Shown piece by piece: positions 33,501-45,099 of a stretch of DNA of 64,000 bases (its first letter is position 1; the number at the start of each line of letters is the position of its first letter). Location: assembly GCA_002104905.1 (NCBI GenBank), contig MCFE01000026.1, positions 62,001-126,000 on the forward strand, in the 5' to 3' direction. The notes under the pieces were generated by a model. That model did no database searches, was not told where the DNA came from, and worked only from the letters and a program-made list of their open reading frames with translations. This stretch comes from Basidiobolus meristosporus CBS 931.73. Taxonomy: Eukaryota; Basidiobolomycota; Basidiobolomycetes; Basidiobolales; Basidiobolaceae. The translations under genes were made by a program, and so were the position numbers.

Positions 33501-36210
33501 TAAACTCTCATCACTTGGACCTAGGCTTTGGATACCAACTCTGATTAAATTGAGCAATATCCAATATTAGAATACTTAGCACCTTGAGCCCAGGTCCTAC
33601 ATCTTTGTTTCATCATCTGGACACAGGTTCAAGATCTCAGCTATTATCATTAATAACCAGGTCCTAGATATCCACCTACAGCACCTAGCCCCTGGTCCCA
33701 GATATCAACCCTTATTTCATTCAGCAATATCAAAAGTTTCAACTTTCAGCACCTGGACACCAGTCTTAGATCTAAACTTTCAGCACTTGGACACAGCTCT
33801 TGAACATTAGCATGCAATATCATGCCCAGGTTCTAAATCTTTGCCTTCATCACATGAGTCAGGCTCCTAGACCTTTGCCCTTATCTTCTGCACTAAGGTC
33901 CTGGATGACTATTGTCATTTAGTGGAGCTATATCTGAGATATTAACTTTCAGCACCTGGACCCAGGTCCTAGACCTAAGCTTTCATCACTTGGACCCAGG
34001 TCCTGGATCTTAGGTTGCATTAGCATGCCTAGGTTCTGGATATTAACTCTGATTAAATTGAGCAATATTGAATACTTCACCTTCTGGCACCTTGAACTCA
34101 GATCCTACATCTCTACTTTTATCATCCCAACCTAGGTTCATAATGTTGGCTATTATCACCTATAACCAGGTCCTAGATATTCACCTTCAGCACCTTGGTC
34201 CTGGTCCCAGATATCAACCCTTATTTAATAAGCAATATTCAAAATTTCAAATTTTACAAATTGGACATAGGTTTTATATATGACCTTTTATTGCTTGGAC
34301 CCAGGTCCAGGTTCTTAGCTTGCATTACCATGCTCAGGTTTTAGATATGAAATATAATTAAATTGAGCTATATCCAACATTATACCTTTAGGCACCTTGA
34401 GCCCAGGTCCTACATCCCTACTTTCATCACCTTAAGCCAGGTTCTAGATCTTTGCCCTCATCACTTGGACAAAGGTCCTGGAAGACAACCCTCATTTTGT
34501 GGAGAAATATCCAAAACTTTACTTTCTGCACTTGGACCCCCATCCTATATCCCCACTTTCATAAGTTGGACTAAGGTTCTAGATCTTAGCCTGCACTGCC
34601 ATGTCTAGATTCTGGATATCAACTCTGACTGAATTGGGCAATACCCAACATTACAACTTTTAACATCTTGAACTCAGTTCCCACATGTCAAGTTTCATGA
34701 CCTGGGCCCAGGCTTAAGATATTAGCTATCATCACCTATACCCAGGTACCAGATATCTACTTTCAACCCTTTAACCTGGTCCTGGATGGTAATCCTCATT
34801 GTATCAAGTAATATCCCAAACTTTCAGCACCCAGACCCTGGTCTTACATCTCAACTTTCATCACTTGGACCCAGGCTGATTGTAATTGATATCTATGTCC
34901 AGGTCCTTGATATCAACTATCATGGGATGGAGCAATATACAAGATAATCTTTTTGTACCTTTACCAAGGTTGTTGAACCCAGCTTTCATCACTTGAATTC
35001 AGGTCCTAGATCTTAGCTAGCATTATTATGCCAAGTTCCTCAATATTAACTCCCATTAAATTAAGCCAAAGTCAGTTAAACTTTCGGCACCTTGAGCCCA
35101 GGGCTTATATCTTAACTTTCATCACCTGAATCTAGGCCCTAGATGTCAACTTTCAGCACCTTGACCCAGGTTCTGGATATTAGCCCCCATAGCATTGGGC
35201 AGTATCCTCATCTACAGCTTGCAGCACCTGGACCCAGGTCCTAGACCTCAACTTTTAACACTTGGACCCAAGTTCTATATCTTTGCTTGTATTGCTATTC
35301 ACAGGTCCTGAATATCAAATCTCATTAAAATGAGTAATATCCAACAATACAAGTTTCAACACCTTGAGCCCAGGTACAACATCACAGCTTTTATCACCTG
35401 TATTTAAGTCTTAGATCTCAGCTCTTATTGCCTCAGCCCAGGTCCTGGCTACCAACCCTCATTACATTGAGTAATATGTAAGATTTCAACTTTCAGCAAC
35501 TGGACCCATTTCTTAGATTTAAACCTACAATACATGCCCTGGTCCTGGATTTGTATGCTCAAGAAATTGAGCAATATCCAGGATTTTAACTTTCTGCATC
35601 TGGACCAAGTTGTTAGATGCCACCCTTCATCACTATGCATAGGTCCTGGAGATCAGCTAACCTTGCATTGAGTAATATCCAAGATTACAACTTCCAGCAC
35701 CTTGGTCAAGGTCCTTGATATCATTTTATACTACCAGGTGCAAGTCCTGAATACCAACTTTCATAATATTGAGCAATATCCATAATCACAACTTTCAGCA
35801 CATGGACTCAGGTCTGAGGTCTCAACTTGCATCATAATGCCATGGCACTGGACTCCCAGCTTCATTACATTGAGCAATATGCATAGTTACAACTTTCAGC
35901 ACCTGGACCCAAGTCTTAGAACTCAATTCTCATGAGATTGAGCAATATTCAGTATTACAACCTTCAGCACCTAGACCAAGGTTCTATATCTCAATTACAC
36001 TACATTGCCTAGGCCCTGGACTTCCATATGTTGTTACATTGAGCAATATACATGATTAAAATTCTTGGCACCTTGATAGAGGTTTTAGATCCCAAAACTT
36101 ATCACCAGGACCAAGGTAGATCTGAACTGGCATCACTATGCCCAGGTCCTTGATGTCAGCCACTTCACTCTAGGCCCATCCTAGATCTCTATTATTGTAT
36201 TGGATCACTA

Positions 36211-38029
36211 TTCCAAGGGCAGGAACTTTTTTTAAGTCTTTTCTCTATTTGTCTTTGCTAACTTGTTAAAGCAGCTGTGTTCATGAGGGTAATTTATTTC
36301 ATGATCAGCACAATGGTGCTGATATATTGTTTTTAGCTGAGTTGTTGCAGGTCTAGATACTCTCATGTACAAGTCATTGGTATCTTATAAAGCCAAGATT
36401 GGTTGACTTTAATCCACAGTAAACAATTTATATAGGCTTGTTGCACCTCCCATCAAATTACTAGTCCCACTATACTCTATTATTTTGCCTCATTAGCATA
36501 TATACTATACCAAAAAGAACTTGAAAGCCAGAATCATCAGAGCCAAGCACCATAGCCAGCATAAATCAAAGTTCAGTAACTCAGAAGCTTGCCTTGGCAG
36601 TAAGTCATATAAGCAGTCCTAGGACTAGAGCAAGCTATGCAGAGGATGTACTAAGTGCAGGTAATAATCCACATCTACTAGGCACATAGGGAGGTCCACA
36701 AGGGAGGAGATATGAATAGATGCAAGAAGGCTTTAATGTATAAGCAAACAAAGATGCTGGAGCCACTTCATATATAGCTGATGTCCATCAACAACCCCTT
36801 TTATACCATCAAATTCAATTGAGACTAAGTTGGTAGGATACAATAGCCAAATGATGGTGCATATTAACAGAGTGTGTAATTGGCTAAATGCATTAGTCCA
36901 AGGTAAACAGGGAACCAGTAAGATGCAACATAGTCAAATATCATGGGTAGAACATTCCCTATGCACTATGAAGAATAGAATATAATAGATGGAAAAAAGC
37001 ACCTAAAAGAGCTTTATGACAGGGTCAAATATTATTGCTTATCCCAATATTTTGGTGGATGAATACCATGTGAAGTTGGCTGCACAACAATGATGTACTG
37101 GAGTAAGCCTGGAGTGCAACAACAGATAAAATCATGGAGGGAGAGAATAGTATACATACCCAAGCCCAAATATCACAAGATATTGAATACACAAAATGCC
37201 TTTAAATGCAATGATAAAGAGAATACTAGTATTGAGTAGACTCTTGATATTAGATATGATATTGTGTAAGGATTGGAAAAGGGTTTGGACCATGAGCCCC
37301 CCAAAGGAGAACATCTGGTACTAGAGCAATCTCATTCACACCATCCTGGATTCAAGCATGCAAACCGGTCCTGGGCTGGCATTAAACTACTTTGAAAATA
37401 TCTTACAAAGTACAGACACTATCCAAGACAGTAAACCAGGATCCATTATACATGGAAATGTCAAGTTATAAAGAGCCTGACTCCGGTACGGCAGACAGTT
37501 TCCAACAAGTGGCATAGCAGTAGCAAGTAGCTGGTAAAAGGCTAGAATGTAAATGCAGATAGTCACCATGCTACCTCATTGATATATCACAAAAAAAGAA
37601 ACTGCTTGCCAAAGGACTCACCCAATCTGAGTGCTATCAGCAAGGAAGTAGCAATAGAGGGAAGTATAAGACAACAACAAATATAGAAGAGCTTATCAAA
37701 GAGGTAAGCAGTGAACCAGCTAAGAAATGACACATTATATAGTGGCCAATACTCTGATGCAAGAAAGCCCCAAATCACCAAAGAGCCAGATAGAAACACC
37801 AAGATGTATTGAGTTCTATATAGATTTGATACATAGCTCCATTGGTCCTTTGACACTAATCTGAGAATATACAACTTCCTATATGTGTATACTGGATTTC
37901 ATGTAATTTGGGAGTCTTAATATTTTGATAGAAGATAATACTTTCACTTTCAGTGTTCTTTATGAATTTCAGCTGAGAAGTGCTGTAAACTGCTCTGCTA
38001 GCTATTATTAGACCTTTCTTGACAAATTG
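36211..38029. other. Unassigned A/T-rich sequence
   Basis: Satellite units stop near 36210. No recognisable gene or element follows. Minus-strand open frames at 37132-37874 are hydrophobic but match nothing I know and look like by-products of A/T-rich plus-strand sequence. The stretch may be the decayed internal part of the LTR element whose LTR-like repeat begins near 38030. Confidence 0.4.
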
Positions 38030-38700
38030 GCTTATTTCCTACAATGGACAAATTCTGTATTTGAAACTAAATATCTATACTGGGAACAAGCTTCCTTATT
38101 TGAAAATTCCCAACTCTGCATTAACCTTAAGAATTTCTCTAAGAGATCTCAAAGGGGCCTGCTGTAGAAGGCTTCTAATGTGAACTTTAAACCTAAAGGG
38201 GTGTCTGAAGGAGCTTCTATAACATAATGGGGTCACCTAAAGGGGGCTTTTCTATCAAACCAAACAAGGTCAAAGTCTGCAGAAGAGCTGTAGTTTGGTC
38301 TGTAGAACTTAGAGAGGGGCTTGTGTACTAAGCAGTCACTAAACAGCAGTAGTGCTGACCAAGGTCAAGATACTCAACAGTTAAAGTTGTGCTTGTAAAA
38401 TCAGGGTAACATAAAACTTGAGGCAGCCTTAAAGTCTAATGTACAATAACTTTTACACCGTTGCAGAGGTGTATATTTATACAATGAATAAAGCTACCTT
38501 TACTTGGTGAATATTGTACTTAAAATCTTAGAAGGAGAGTTTCTTGACTGAAAAAATAGCTGGATGGATTATGTATATGAAATCCCTGCAGGATCAAGCT
38601 CTGCAAGTGATTGTATGTGACATACACCTGCTGCAAAGCTGATATTTGTGTTTAGTCTGAGTGGATATAATTGCAGCACCTGTGAAAATGAAATCTAATT
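38030..38700 (+). mobile_element. LTR-like repeat (AAAGGGG family), copy 1
   Basis: Similar to 61700-62320: shared ACTAAAGGGG-type words, TGTAGAACTTAGA, ACTCAACAGT(T/G)AAAGT, TATATGAAAT(C/T)(C/T)CTG, and TGCAAAGC near the end. It has TATATTTATACAATGAATAAA (a TATA and polyadenylation-like signal). Consistent with a long terminal repeat, but no coding body is attached. Confidence 0.5.
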
Positions 38701-39309
38701 TGATTGGCTGGATCAAAAGTTGTATGTGCTTGAATGTTACAAGTTATTTCAAGCTTATAGGCCATGTGAGTTTTGAGTCTTCAATGTTTGAATGACTATA
38801 ACCCATTAAATACTGCACTGAGCAATTGTCTGAAGATGCTAGAGAACTTGTGGGGAATGAGAATAAGCCTACTACAGGCAGTTGTTTAGAGATTCTACCC
38901 ACCAACAAAGCAGCACCACTAAAAAGATGCTAAGTTATCCAAATGGCCATGGTAGAGCTTTGTAGGTCAACAATACACACCAGATCTCTCCAGAGGGTTT
39001 TTAATGAAATGAGAGAGTAAATGCATACAGGTTTTGTGGAGAGCTAATGGAGTCTCTAGCCAAAGTACCACACTGTACAAGGAAGTCTCCACTGCTCAAA
39101 ACATGTATGGGAAGGAGTGGAAAAAAGCAGGCATAAGGCTATTGGGATGGTGGGTCTTGATGAAGCTACTAGTTGAGTACAAGGTTGGGAAAGGCACAAC
39201 AGAATCACTAGTCTTATGTACCTGTCCATACAAGGAAGTAATGAGAATTATCTGAGGTTTCAAAAGAAAAAATGAGATAAATAGGAGCCTATTAATGAAA
39301 TCATGGGGG
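38701..39309. other. Decayed repeat with fragment related to the Tnp2-element second gene
   Basis: Around 39100-39185 the plus strand encodes EWKKAG...LLGWWVLMKLLVEYKVG, resembling the minus-strand EQWHKAAG...LIGWWILMELLVVCGVG at 56110-56235. The rest is unassigned. Confidence 0.45.
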
Positions 39310-40550
39310 AAGTGGCTTCCATCAACAATTTGGTATAGTGTTCCATCCTGTACTACAAATTTGCTGGCTTCATCCTGGATTATCTTCTTGATATCTTCAT
39401 CCACCTCATTAGGAATGGCTTGGTGCCCCAAGTACTTTGGTAATAGTCTAGGCCAATCTGATTCATGCACCAAGTTGAGTTGTGTAACTTGTTCTAATCT
39501 TGATAAGGCATCAGCAATCATGTTGTTTTTTCCAGGGCTGTAGACAATCTCCAGGTCAAATTGCTGAATGTATTCGCTCCATCTTGTCATTCTTCTAGAG
39601 AGTACCTTCTGAGTAAATATATACTTGAGGGAGGTGTGATCAGTCTTTACAGTGCATTTGACTCCTTCAATATAGCATCTCCATGTCTTCAATCAGTGTA
39701 TTATAGCAAGCATCTCCTTCTCATGCACTGGATAGTTTTGCTCTGCTGAGTTCAGTTTCTTGGATTCAAAGGCAACAGGGTAGTCCTCACCCTTGTGTTC
39801 TTGGATCAACACTCCACCAATTGCATAATCTGAAGCATCTGTGCACAGAGTAAACTCTTCTCTGAAGTCAGGTATTCTTAAGCTTGGTAGCTTAGCAAGT
39901 TCATTCTTGAGTGTATTGAAGGCAGTTTCACAAGCTATATCCCACTTGTAGGTATTGTCTTTCTTGAGGATATCAGTTAATGGGGCTGCAATACTTGCAA
40001 AGGACTTGACAAATCTCCAATAATAGGAAACCATTCCTAGGATTGATCTGAGCTCTGATATGCCTTGGGCTGCTTCAGATTCTTTATAACTTCAACCTTC
40101 TTAGGGTCCAAGGTTACTCCTGCGCTAGTCACTTTGTGTCCCAGATATTCAACATGTTCCTTGAAGAATTCACACTTGGGTAACTTGCCATAAAGCTTGT
40201 TCTCTCTTTGCTTCTTCAAGAAGTTTTCAAAGTGCACCAAGTGATCCTCTTCTGTCTTGCTGTATACTAATATATCATCTAGGTAGATTAAGACAAACTT
40301 GTCTAAGTACTCCTGGAAGACAGTCTGCATCAGGGTCATGAATGTTGCAGGGGCATTGGTGAGGCCAAAACTCATGACTTAGTACTTGTAATGTCCATAT
40401 CTGGTCTTGAATACTGTCTTAGGGATGCTTCTGGCTTCACCCTAATCTGGTTGTATCCTGACATAAGGTCAATCTTGCCAAAAGTAGCAGCTCTATTGAG
40501 TTGGTCCAAGAGCTCATCAACCCAACGTATGGGGTACTTATTCTTCATGG

Positions 40551-41621
40551 TGTAGTGGGGTGACAGTGACACCCACTGACAGGTGTGCTCATTCCCTTAT
40601 TTTCTACTCTCCTATATCTCTACTACACTTATTTTAGTTTTATCACATTTGTCTTACCCAATCAGTACTATCCCATAAGCTGGTTGACTATCACACCTGC
40701 TTACCTTATTGCATAAGTTACCCCTCACTTTATGTAGATTACTAGCTACAAGTACTTCTATATTAGGCCAGTACCAGCACCAGTACCCATGACACATGAT
40801 CAAACCCGTGTCACCATCCCTACCATTTCCATACCATATATGGTATCCCCATGTTACACAGGTTTCAGAAAACTGATTCCTGATTGGTTGGATGTGCTGT
40901 GCCTCTTAGAACCTTCTGGCACCTACTTAGAACATTCTTAGGTCATTTTGATGTCATTAAGATTTCTATTGATATCTGGAACCTTCTGGAACACCATGAT
41001 TAGTAATCACTTAGCCAGTAAGAAAAGTATATAAGGGAGGCTATCCCTCTACAATAAATCATCATCCCTTTTATCAATATACCAACTTGTTGATTAGTAT
41101 GATCACTGCTACCTGCTGCTACCTGAACTTCCAACCCCAGACCACAGGACACTCCCAGGAAACTGTGCTGACAGCCAACTGACCTTGGAGGCACTACTTG
41201 TGAGGAGTACTCAGAGTAGGTATCTTTTATTATATTTGATTCCTTCCCAAGTTTGTTCTTGTACAGGCAAAGATACTTTTCTGTCTTTGTAACTATTGAC
41301 CACAGCTGCATTCTTATCAAGTCCCTGCTTGTGGAGTTAACAGTTGTTTTGACTTTGGAAGCTTTACTACATTGTCATCTCAAAGGATGCTGAACCCAGC
41401 ACATACTTTTGTTAAGACGCCAACTAAGTTGGGGATTGTAGCTCAATAGTTTTCCCTTCACAAGCTTGTGGCTTTATTCCCCTTCACATTAGATTAAAGA
41501 CAGAACCCAAGTATTCCTAGCAAGCTTTTGCCAGAGGTTATTGCACCCAGTGAACACCCCACACACAAAACACTTGAGAAGTATTGGACGTATCTCTCCC
41601 TTGGACCTATACACCACCACA
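40551..41621 (+). mobile_element. 1.07-kb LTR-like insertion, copy 1
   Basis: TGTAGTGGGG...CACCACCACA ends, 1,071 bp, inserted in the RT of element A. Host RT sequence resumes on both sides (ATTCTT / GGTAACTGAG). It contains a TATA box (TATATAAGGGAGG, about 41030) and ACAATAAATCATC (about 41050), as an LTR would. The 5' two-thirds match 60672-61481. The possible target duplication (CATGG / ACGGT) is imperfect. I call it a solo LTR; a non-autonomous DNA element is the alternative. Confidence 0.75.
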
Positions 41622-42328
41622 ACGGTAACTGAGTTGAGGGCTCTGTAGTCAGTGCACATCCTAAGCATTCCATCCTTCTTCTTCACAAATGTACTGGTGC
41701 TCCCCAAGGTGACTTGCTGGGTCTGATATATCCTTGCTCCAGCAACTGACCTAATTGTCTCTTCATCTCTTCCAACTCCAACGGACTCATTCTGTAAGGC
41801 ATCTTACTCACAGGAGGGCTATCTCCTGTTTCAATGGCATGATCCACGTCTCTGACTGGTGATAGGCTTACAAGCTCCTCTGGAAATATGTCTGAATATT
41901 CCTTCAAAAGAGTCTGGATCTTCTGGGGTACTGGAGTAGAAGAATCCTCCTGTAATACTGCCATGAAACATCTGGGTGCCTTTTCTTAGTGCTCTACAGA
42001 ACTGTGTCTTGCTAAGTTGACTTGTTTCACACACACTGGAGCTGACCAAATTAAAATCCAGTCTGGCAGGTAATAGCTAATAGGTCTCATTGTCTTTCTG
42101 CATGAGTAGCATGGGTTCTCCAGTTGGTTGATGGGATACAACAAACTAGCCAGGTTTTCCCAAGTACAAGGTCAAACTTGGAGTTCCCAAGTATATAGGC
42201 CTGTAGCTCTTCTTTATAGTCATAGATCTTCATCCTTACAGGCTGAGTAATACTGTTGATTATGTCAGAGTTCCCATCAGCTGTTGAGACTGAAGTTGAT
42301 ATGATGGGTTCTGAGTTGATTCCAGCAT

Positions 42329-43398
42329 TGTGGTGGTGTATAAGTCCAAGGGAGAGATATGTCCAATACCTCTCAAGTGTTTTGTGTGTGGGGTGTTCAC
42401 TGGGTGCAATAACCTCTGGCAAAAGCTTGCTAGGAATACTTGGGTTCAGTCTCTAATCTAATGTGAAGGGGAATAAAGCCACAAGCTTGTGAAGGGAAAA
42501 CTATTGAGCTACAATCCCCAACTTAGTTGGCGTCTTAACAAAAGTATGTGCTGGGTTCAGCGTCCTTTGAGATGACAATGTACTAAAGCTTCCAAAGTCA
42601 AAACAACTGTTAACTCCACAAGCAGGGACTTGATAAGAATGCAGCTGTGGTCAATAGTTACAAAGACAGAAAAGTATCTTTGCCTGTACAAGAACAAACT
42701 TGGGAAGGAATCAAATATAATAAAAGATACCTACTCTGAGTACTCCTCACAAGTAGTGCCTCCAAGGTCAGTTGGCTGTCAGCACAGTTTCCTGGGAGTG
42801 TCCTGTGGTCTGGGGTTGGAAGTTCAGGTAGCAGCAGGTAGCAGTGATCACACTAATCAACAAGTTGGTATATTGATAAAAGGGATGATGATTTATTGTA
42901 GAGGGATAGCCTCCCTTATATACTTTTCTTACTGGCTAAGTGATTACTAATCATGGTGTTCCAGAAGGTTCCGGATATCAATAGAAATCTTAATGACATC
43001 AAAATGACCTAAGAATGTTCTAAGTAGGTGCCAGAAGGTTCTAAGAGGCACAGCACATCTAACCAATCAGGAATCAGTATTCTGAAACCTGTGTAACATA
43101 GGGACACCATATATGGTATGGAAATAGTAGGGATGGTGACATGGGTTGATCACGTGTCACAGGTACTGGCACAGGTACTTGCCTAATATAGAAGTACTTA
43201 TAGCTAGTAATCATACATAAAGTGAGGGGTAACTTATGCAATAAGGTAAGCAGGCGTGATAGTCAACCAGCTTATGGGATAGTACTGATTGAGTAAGACA
43301 AATGGGATAAAACTTAAATAAGTGTAGTAGAGATATGGGAAGTAGAAAATAAGGGAATGAGCACATCTGTCAGTGGGTATCACTGTCACCCTACTACA
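42329..43398 (-). mobile_element. 1.07-kb LTR-like insertion, copy 2 (inverted)
   Basis: Reverse complement of 40551-41621 over its full 1,070 bp with few differences; a 106-codon open frame is identical in translation on both arms. It interrupts the gag-protease region of element A (host CCAGC / TTCAAAGC). The two copies form inverted arms about 700 bp apart. Confidence 0.88.
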
Positions 43399-44387
43399 GT
43401 GTTCAAAGCAAATTGCTCTGACATGTACTTATGCAATGCTCCTGAGTCAATCATGATCATGGCAGCTACTCCATTGATTACTCCATTCAAGTAAAATAGC
43501 TTTCCTGAGTTTGAGATCATCTGGGATAGGTATTCTTCTGTCATATGGAAGGTGAGTTCTGAGTCTTTATCAAGTTCATCCTCCATGTTACTATGCTCCA
43601 TGGCCTCAATATGGTTAAAGGTTCTTGATGGCTGGAGTCCATTTCTTCTCGGAGGGCAGTGCTTTGCAATATGTCCCTGCTGGTGGCAATTGAAGCAAAG
43701 TCCTTTCTTCTTACATTCTTCTGAGGTAGGATTCTTCTGCATAGCGTCTATTTCCATTGGCACTGCTTCTGATTGTCTTCTTTCATAGTGATTGTAGCCT
43801 CTCTGTGTGGTCATTGTGGGCTTCCCAACTCCAAACATAGCTGGGTCATTGTCAATGGCAATCTTGATGGCTTCTTTGATAGTCTGAGGTCATTGATAAT
43901 TCACCTCCTTACAAGTTCTTTCTTTCAACCCATCAATAAAGTATTCAACTTGATCCAGAGGGTCCATTCTTGCAATTTACCCAAGTAGAGATTGTAGAGC
44001 ATCCCATCATGGTGGCTGACCTGATCTTGTTGTGGGATCACTGTAAAGCTGCGTCAGCCAAGTATGAGGCTGCATAATGTAGCTTGCTTTCTGGAATAAT
44101 TCCATTGGCCTTGAAAGCTTCTTCAATATGGAAGAGCCAAGTTCCCAGGTTTTAATTGACTCTACTATGGTACTGGTTGACTTTCACACTAAAGTTGCTC
44201 TTGACAAGGTTTTGCTGGCTTTGGGCCATGGTAGTCATTCCTTGTTGCTGCTGCCTAGGGATCTGGAGTAACTGTTGCTGCTGGGCCAGGATCTGTAGCA
44301 AAGCATTCTTCCATTCTTGATTTTTTGGACATCTTGAGGGAGGCTTCTTTCTTCAGGAGGGATGTTTCTGGTTATTGCTGCTACCAA

Positions 44388-44720
44388 TGTTACAAGCCTT
44401 GGTATAAGAGTTGTAGAGGAATAGGGAGTTTAGCTAGTATTGTATTCACTCAAACTTGAACTGATCTTTATTGAGATTCCAGCAGCTCCTTACATACATC
44501 TTGCCAGATCAAATGCTGAATAATTGTATTTCCTAATGTAGGCTGTGGCTGATGACTCATTTGGTTGCATCATCACCACCCAATAAGACCTTACCTAATA
44601 TATCTATTTCTGTCTGATAAGGATCTGCTGATTCATTTGCTGGCTAATGTGACTGATATGATAGATAACACTGATTTGCTGATAACCTAAGCATATAACT
44701 AATTGATTTGACTAAAAACT
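44388..44720 (-). mobile_element. LTR of element A, first part
   Basis: Starts TGTTACAAGCCTTGG and matches the LTRs of element B up to the point where B is inserted. It continues after B at 49635-49674. Joined length is about 369 bp. Confidence 0.88.
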
Positions 44721-45089
44721 TGTTACAAGTCTTGGTATAAGAGTTGTAGAGGAATAGGGAGTTTAGCTAGTATTGTATTTACTAGAACTTGAACTGATTT
44801 TTGTTGAGGTTCCAGCAGCTCCTTATATACATTTTGCCAGATCAATTGCTGAATAATTGTATTACTTAATGTAGGTTGTGGCTGATGACTCATTTGATTG
44901 CATCATCATCACCCAATTAGATCCTACTTAATATATCTATTTCTGTCTGATAAGGATCTGCTGATTCATTTGCTGACTAATGCTACTGATTTCATAGATT
45001 ATACTGACATACTGATAACCTAAACATATACTTATTGATTTGACTAAAAAACTGATCTAACTTAAACATTCAAGCGGCAGATCATAACA
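44721..45089 (-). repeat. 3' LTR of element B
   Basis: 369 bp. On the coding strand it has ATGTATATAAGGAGCTGCTG (TATA box). It differs from the 5' LTR at about ten positions by eye. Confidence 0.9.
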
Positions 45090-45099
45090 TTCTCCCCTA

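Larger units (their letters stand above)
26607..36210. repeat. Satellite array, main block
   Basis: About 9.6 kb of tandem repeats, basic unit 34-35 bp, consensus CAGCACCTGGACCCAGGTCC followed by TAGATCTCAACTTT. With the left flank the array totals about 11.3 kb, or roughly 330 units. Subtypes include CATCACCTGGACCAAGGTCC-, CACCTTGAGCCCAGGTCC- and TTGAGCAATATCCAA-type units, which alternate in higher-order patterns. Stops occur in all frames and the unit length is not a multiple of three, so it is not coding. Confidence 0.93.
39310..44387 (-). pseudogene. Ty3/gypsy element A, truncated and interrupted
   Basis: It reads leftward from about 44340. Gag remnants lie at 44340-43399, with zinc knuckle CFNCHQQGHIAKHC (about 43680). 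Protease and linker lie at 42328-41970, then RT start ([20 protein letters not shown]) and further RT with [15 protein letters not shown] (about 40270). RNase H is at 40034-39500 ([12 protein letters not shown]). Homology to element B stops near 39310, so integrase and the 3' LTR are gone. The body is split by the two 1.07-kb insertions at 40551-41621 and 42329-43398 and has many stops and frameshifts. Its 5' LTR is the split copy at 44388-44720 plus 49635-49674. Confidence 0.88.

Noticed and set aside
28406-34608. Open frames of 60-80 codons in the satellite (for example STWTQVLDL, QHLDPGPRS)
   Set aside because: They are translations of the 34-bp unit; the unit is not a multiple of three and stops recur in all frames. 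There is no sign of selection for protein.
26607-36210. CRISPR-like array of direct repeats
   Set aside because: Units abut each other without unique spacers of constant length, repeats are degenerate, the genome is eukaryotic and no cas genes are present. It is a satellite.
37132-37874. Hydrophobic minus-strand frames that might be membrane proteins
   Set aside because: No start context, family motif or splice pattern, and the A/T-rich strand gives Leu/Ile/Phe-rich frames by chance.
41428-41482. tRNA-like segment (GGGGATTGTAGCTCAATAG, a good A-box match)
   Set aside because: Only about 52 bases to the pairing end, no B box and no cloverleaf. At most a decayed tRNA-derived piece within the LTR-like repeat.
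41000-42950. 106-codon frame present identically at 41000-41320 (-) and 42630-42950 (+)
   Set aside because: It lies inside the LTR-like copies and spans their TATA and polyadenylation signals. Identity reflects the inverted duplication; copy 3 does not keep the frame.
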